Source: Thioalkalivibrio sp.
Lineage (GTDB): Bacteria; Pseudomonadota; Gammaproteobacteria; Ectothiorhodospirales; Ectothiorhodospiraceae
NCBI GenBank assembly: GCA_007133115.1
Contig: SLNI01000255.1
Coordinates: 1-7,040 of the forward strand
DNA length: 7,040 bases
Reading direction: 5' to 3'
The notes below the pieces were generated by a model. It did no database searches. It was not told where the DNA came from and worked only from the letters and a program-made list of their open reading frames with translations. Both the position numbers and the translations under genes were made by a program. Below are positions 6,171-7,040 of this stretch, piece after piece. The stretch's first letter is position 1. Each line of letters begins with the position of its first letter.

Positions 6171-6183
6171 CCCCCCCCGGGGG
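6171..6183. repeat. C8-G5 tract with central palindrome between the aminomutase and bioA genes
   Basis: Eight C (6171-6178) are followed by five G (6179-6183); bases 6174-6183 form a perfect CCCCCGGGGG palindrome. On the bioA strand the eight-base run is G and lies 16 nt before the ATG, in a 43-bp gap. It is not followed by a T-run and so is not a terminator. The tract could slip in length during replication. Confidence 0.6.
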
Positions 6184-6197
6184 CGCCATGGAAATCT

Positions 6198-7040
6198 TCA
6201 GGCCGTCGCGGAGTCGTCCTCGAAGAAGAAGCGATCTTCACCCCTGGGCGGCCGCAGCTGGTCCAGCCAGGTCGCTTCGGCATCGTATCGCGCGAAGAAA
6301 GGCTTCTGTACCCATTCCGGGTTGCGCGCCTGAACGAAACGCAGCGCCAACAGCTTTTCTCCCCGGAATTCGGTGACGCCCTGAATTTCCACCTTCCCCG
6401 GCGCGGCGCTCATCGAAGGCCCTCGCGCCGTGCGCGCGAGACCGGATACGCCGCGCAGTGCGTCGCGATAGATCTCCCACGCCCGCACCAGCGGTACTTC
6501 GAAGTAGTGGCGCGCGCCGGTGTCGCGTTCCACGAACATGTAGTACGGATGGATGCCCAGACTGACCTGTTCGCGCCAGAGGCGTGCCCAGACGTCCGGG
6601 TCATCGTTGATGTGTGCGAGCAGCGGGCCCTGTGAGCGCAGGGTCGCACCCGTCTCCCGCAACCGGCGGATCGCCGCACGTGCCACCGGTGTGTCGAGTT
6701 CGCGCCAGTGATTGTAATGCGCCATGATCGCCACGTTCTTGCCGGCCGTCACCATGCGCTCAAGCAGTCGCAGCAGATCATCCGCGTCGGCATCGGTGAC
6801 GAAGCGGTACGGCCAGAAGGTCAGCGCCTTGGTCCCGATCCGGATGTTCCGGATCGCCTCGTACTCCGGTGCCAGCAGGGGTTCCAGATACTGCGCCAGG
6901 TTGCGCGTCTTCATCACCATGGGATCGCCGCCGGTGATCAGCAGATCGGACACTTCCGGGTGCGCCCGGAGATACGCCAGCATTTCGGTCGCCTGGTTCG
7001 AGGCAATGCGCAGTTCCTTGTCGCCCACGAACTGGGCCCA
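6198..7040 (-). CDS. KamA-family radical SAM aminomutase (lysine 2,3-aminomutase-like), 5' end outside window
   Basis: The frame is open from base 7040 to TGA at 6198-6200, giving the last 280 residues. The first residues, WAQFVGDKELR, are those that normally follow the CxxxCxxC iron-sulfur motif in this family, so the cluster cysteines lie just beyond the edge. Other family features are LLITGGDPMVMKT (33-45), RIGTKALTFWPYRF (67-80), MAHYNHWREL, PLLAHINDD, GIHPYYMFVERDTGA (162-176), VSGLARTARGPSMSAAPGKV (198-217), and a C-terminal GEK..ALRFVQARNPEW and FFFEDD. K216 in PGKV aligns with the PLP-binding lysine of clostridial lysine 2,3-aminomutase. Such enzymes use an adenosyl radical and PLP to move an amino group from carbon 2 to carbon 3 of an amino acid. 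The residues aligned with the two lysine-binding aspartates are R172 and S209, so lysine may not be the substrate. The protein is longer and different at its end from EpmB. It lies 43 bp upstream of bioA on the same strand, probably co-transcribed. Confidence 0.88.
   Translation of the reverse strand, partial: WAQFVGDKELRIASNQATEMLAYLRAHPEVSDLLITGGDPMVMKTRNLAQYLEPLLAPEYEAIRNIRIGTKALTFWPYRFVTDADADDLLRLLERMVTAGKNVAIMAHYNHWRELDTPVARAAIRRLRETGATLRSQGPLLAHINDDPDVWARLWREQVSLGIHPYYMFVERDTGARHYFEVPLVRAWEIYRDALRGVSGLARTARGPSMSAAPGKVEIQGVTEFRGEKLLALRFVQARNPEWVQKPFFARYDAEATWLDQLRPPRGEDRFFFEDDSATA

Noticed and set aside
6155..6197. BirA-type biotin operator or separate promoter for bioA
   Set aside because: GGTTGCTACACTTGCC only loosely resembles half of the gammaproteobacterial TTGTAAACC...GGTTTACAA operator, and the TACACT -10-like box lies too close to the ATG and has no -35 partner.
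4931..6376. 481-codon plus-strand open frame opposite bioA
   Set aside because: It is antisense to an unmistakable BioA and spans the gap into the aminomutase gene; no domain is visible.
6198..7040. EpmB (EF-P beta-lysylation) as the identity of the aminomutase
   Set aside because: The WAQFVGD, GPSMSAAPGKV and FFFEDD features and the long C-terminal segment after the PLP lysine differ from the EpmB sequences I recall; no efp or epmA gene is nearby.

Overview
The window reads as ordinary chromosomal DNA from a GC-rich gammaproteobacterium. The BioA sequence is of the Pseudomonas-like HPCTQMKD type, and there are Sec and lipoprotein signals with an outer-membrane barrel. A purple-sulfur or halophilic (Chromatiales-like) relative is my guess from the style of the proteins, not something I can prove. 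I see no phage, IS, CRISPR, tRNA or rRNA signal. Two of the seven genes are cut by the window edges.

Left part (1-1656): a divergent pair. On the minus strand is the N-terminal half of a secreted alkyl/aryl-sulfatase of the SdsA1/YjcS metallo-beta-lactamase family, cut just inside its first zinc motif. On the plus strand is a LysR-type regulator. The 99-bp gap between them carries AT-rich ATGCAT palindromes and a candidate sulfatase promoter. The layout matches the known SdsA/SdsB arrangement, in which a LysR protein controls a neighbouring alkylsulfatase gene.

Middle (1657-3826, plus strand): a 142-bp leader with a strong imperfect inverted repeat precedes a Sec-exported outer-membrane beta-barrel protein. 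Next comes a three-domain outer-membrane lipoprotein (NlpE-N, META/HslJ, DUF4377) with one cysteine pair per domain. Both act in the cell envelope and may be co-transcribed (66-bp gap).

Right part (3848-7040, minus strand): three co-directional genes with short gaps, read from right to left. They are a KamA-family radical SAM/PLP aminomutase (5' end outside the window), bioA (DAPA aminotransferase of biotin synthesis) and a bile acid:sodium symporter (BASS) family transporter. They converge on the lipoprotein gene with only 21 bp between stop codons. The aminomutase seems to lack both aspartates that recognise lysine in clostridial lysine 2,3-aminomutase. The transporter has a complete Na1 site but an arginine in the Na2 site and only nine expected membrane helices.

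I found no clearly new system. The best leads are the aminomutase specificity, the transporter Na2 change, the regulatory palindromes and the lipoprotein domain combination.
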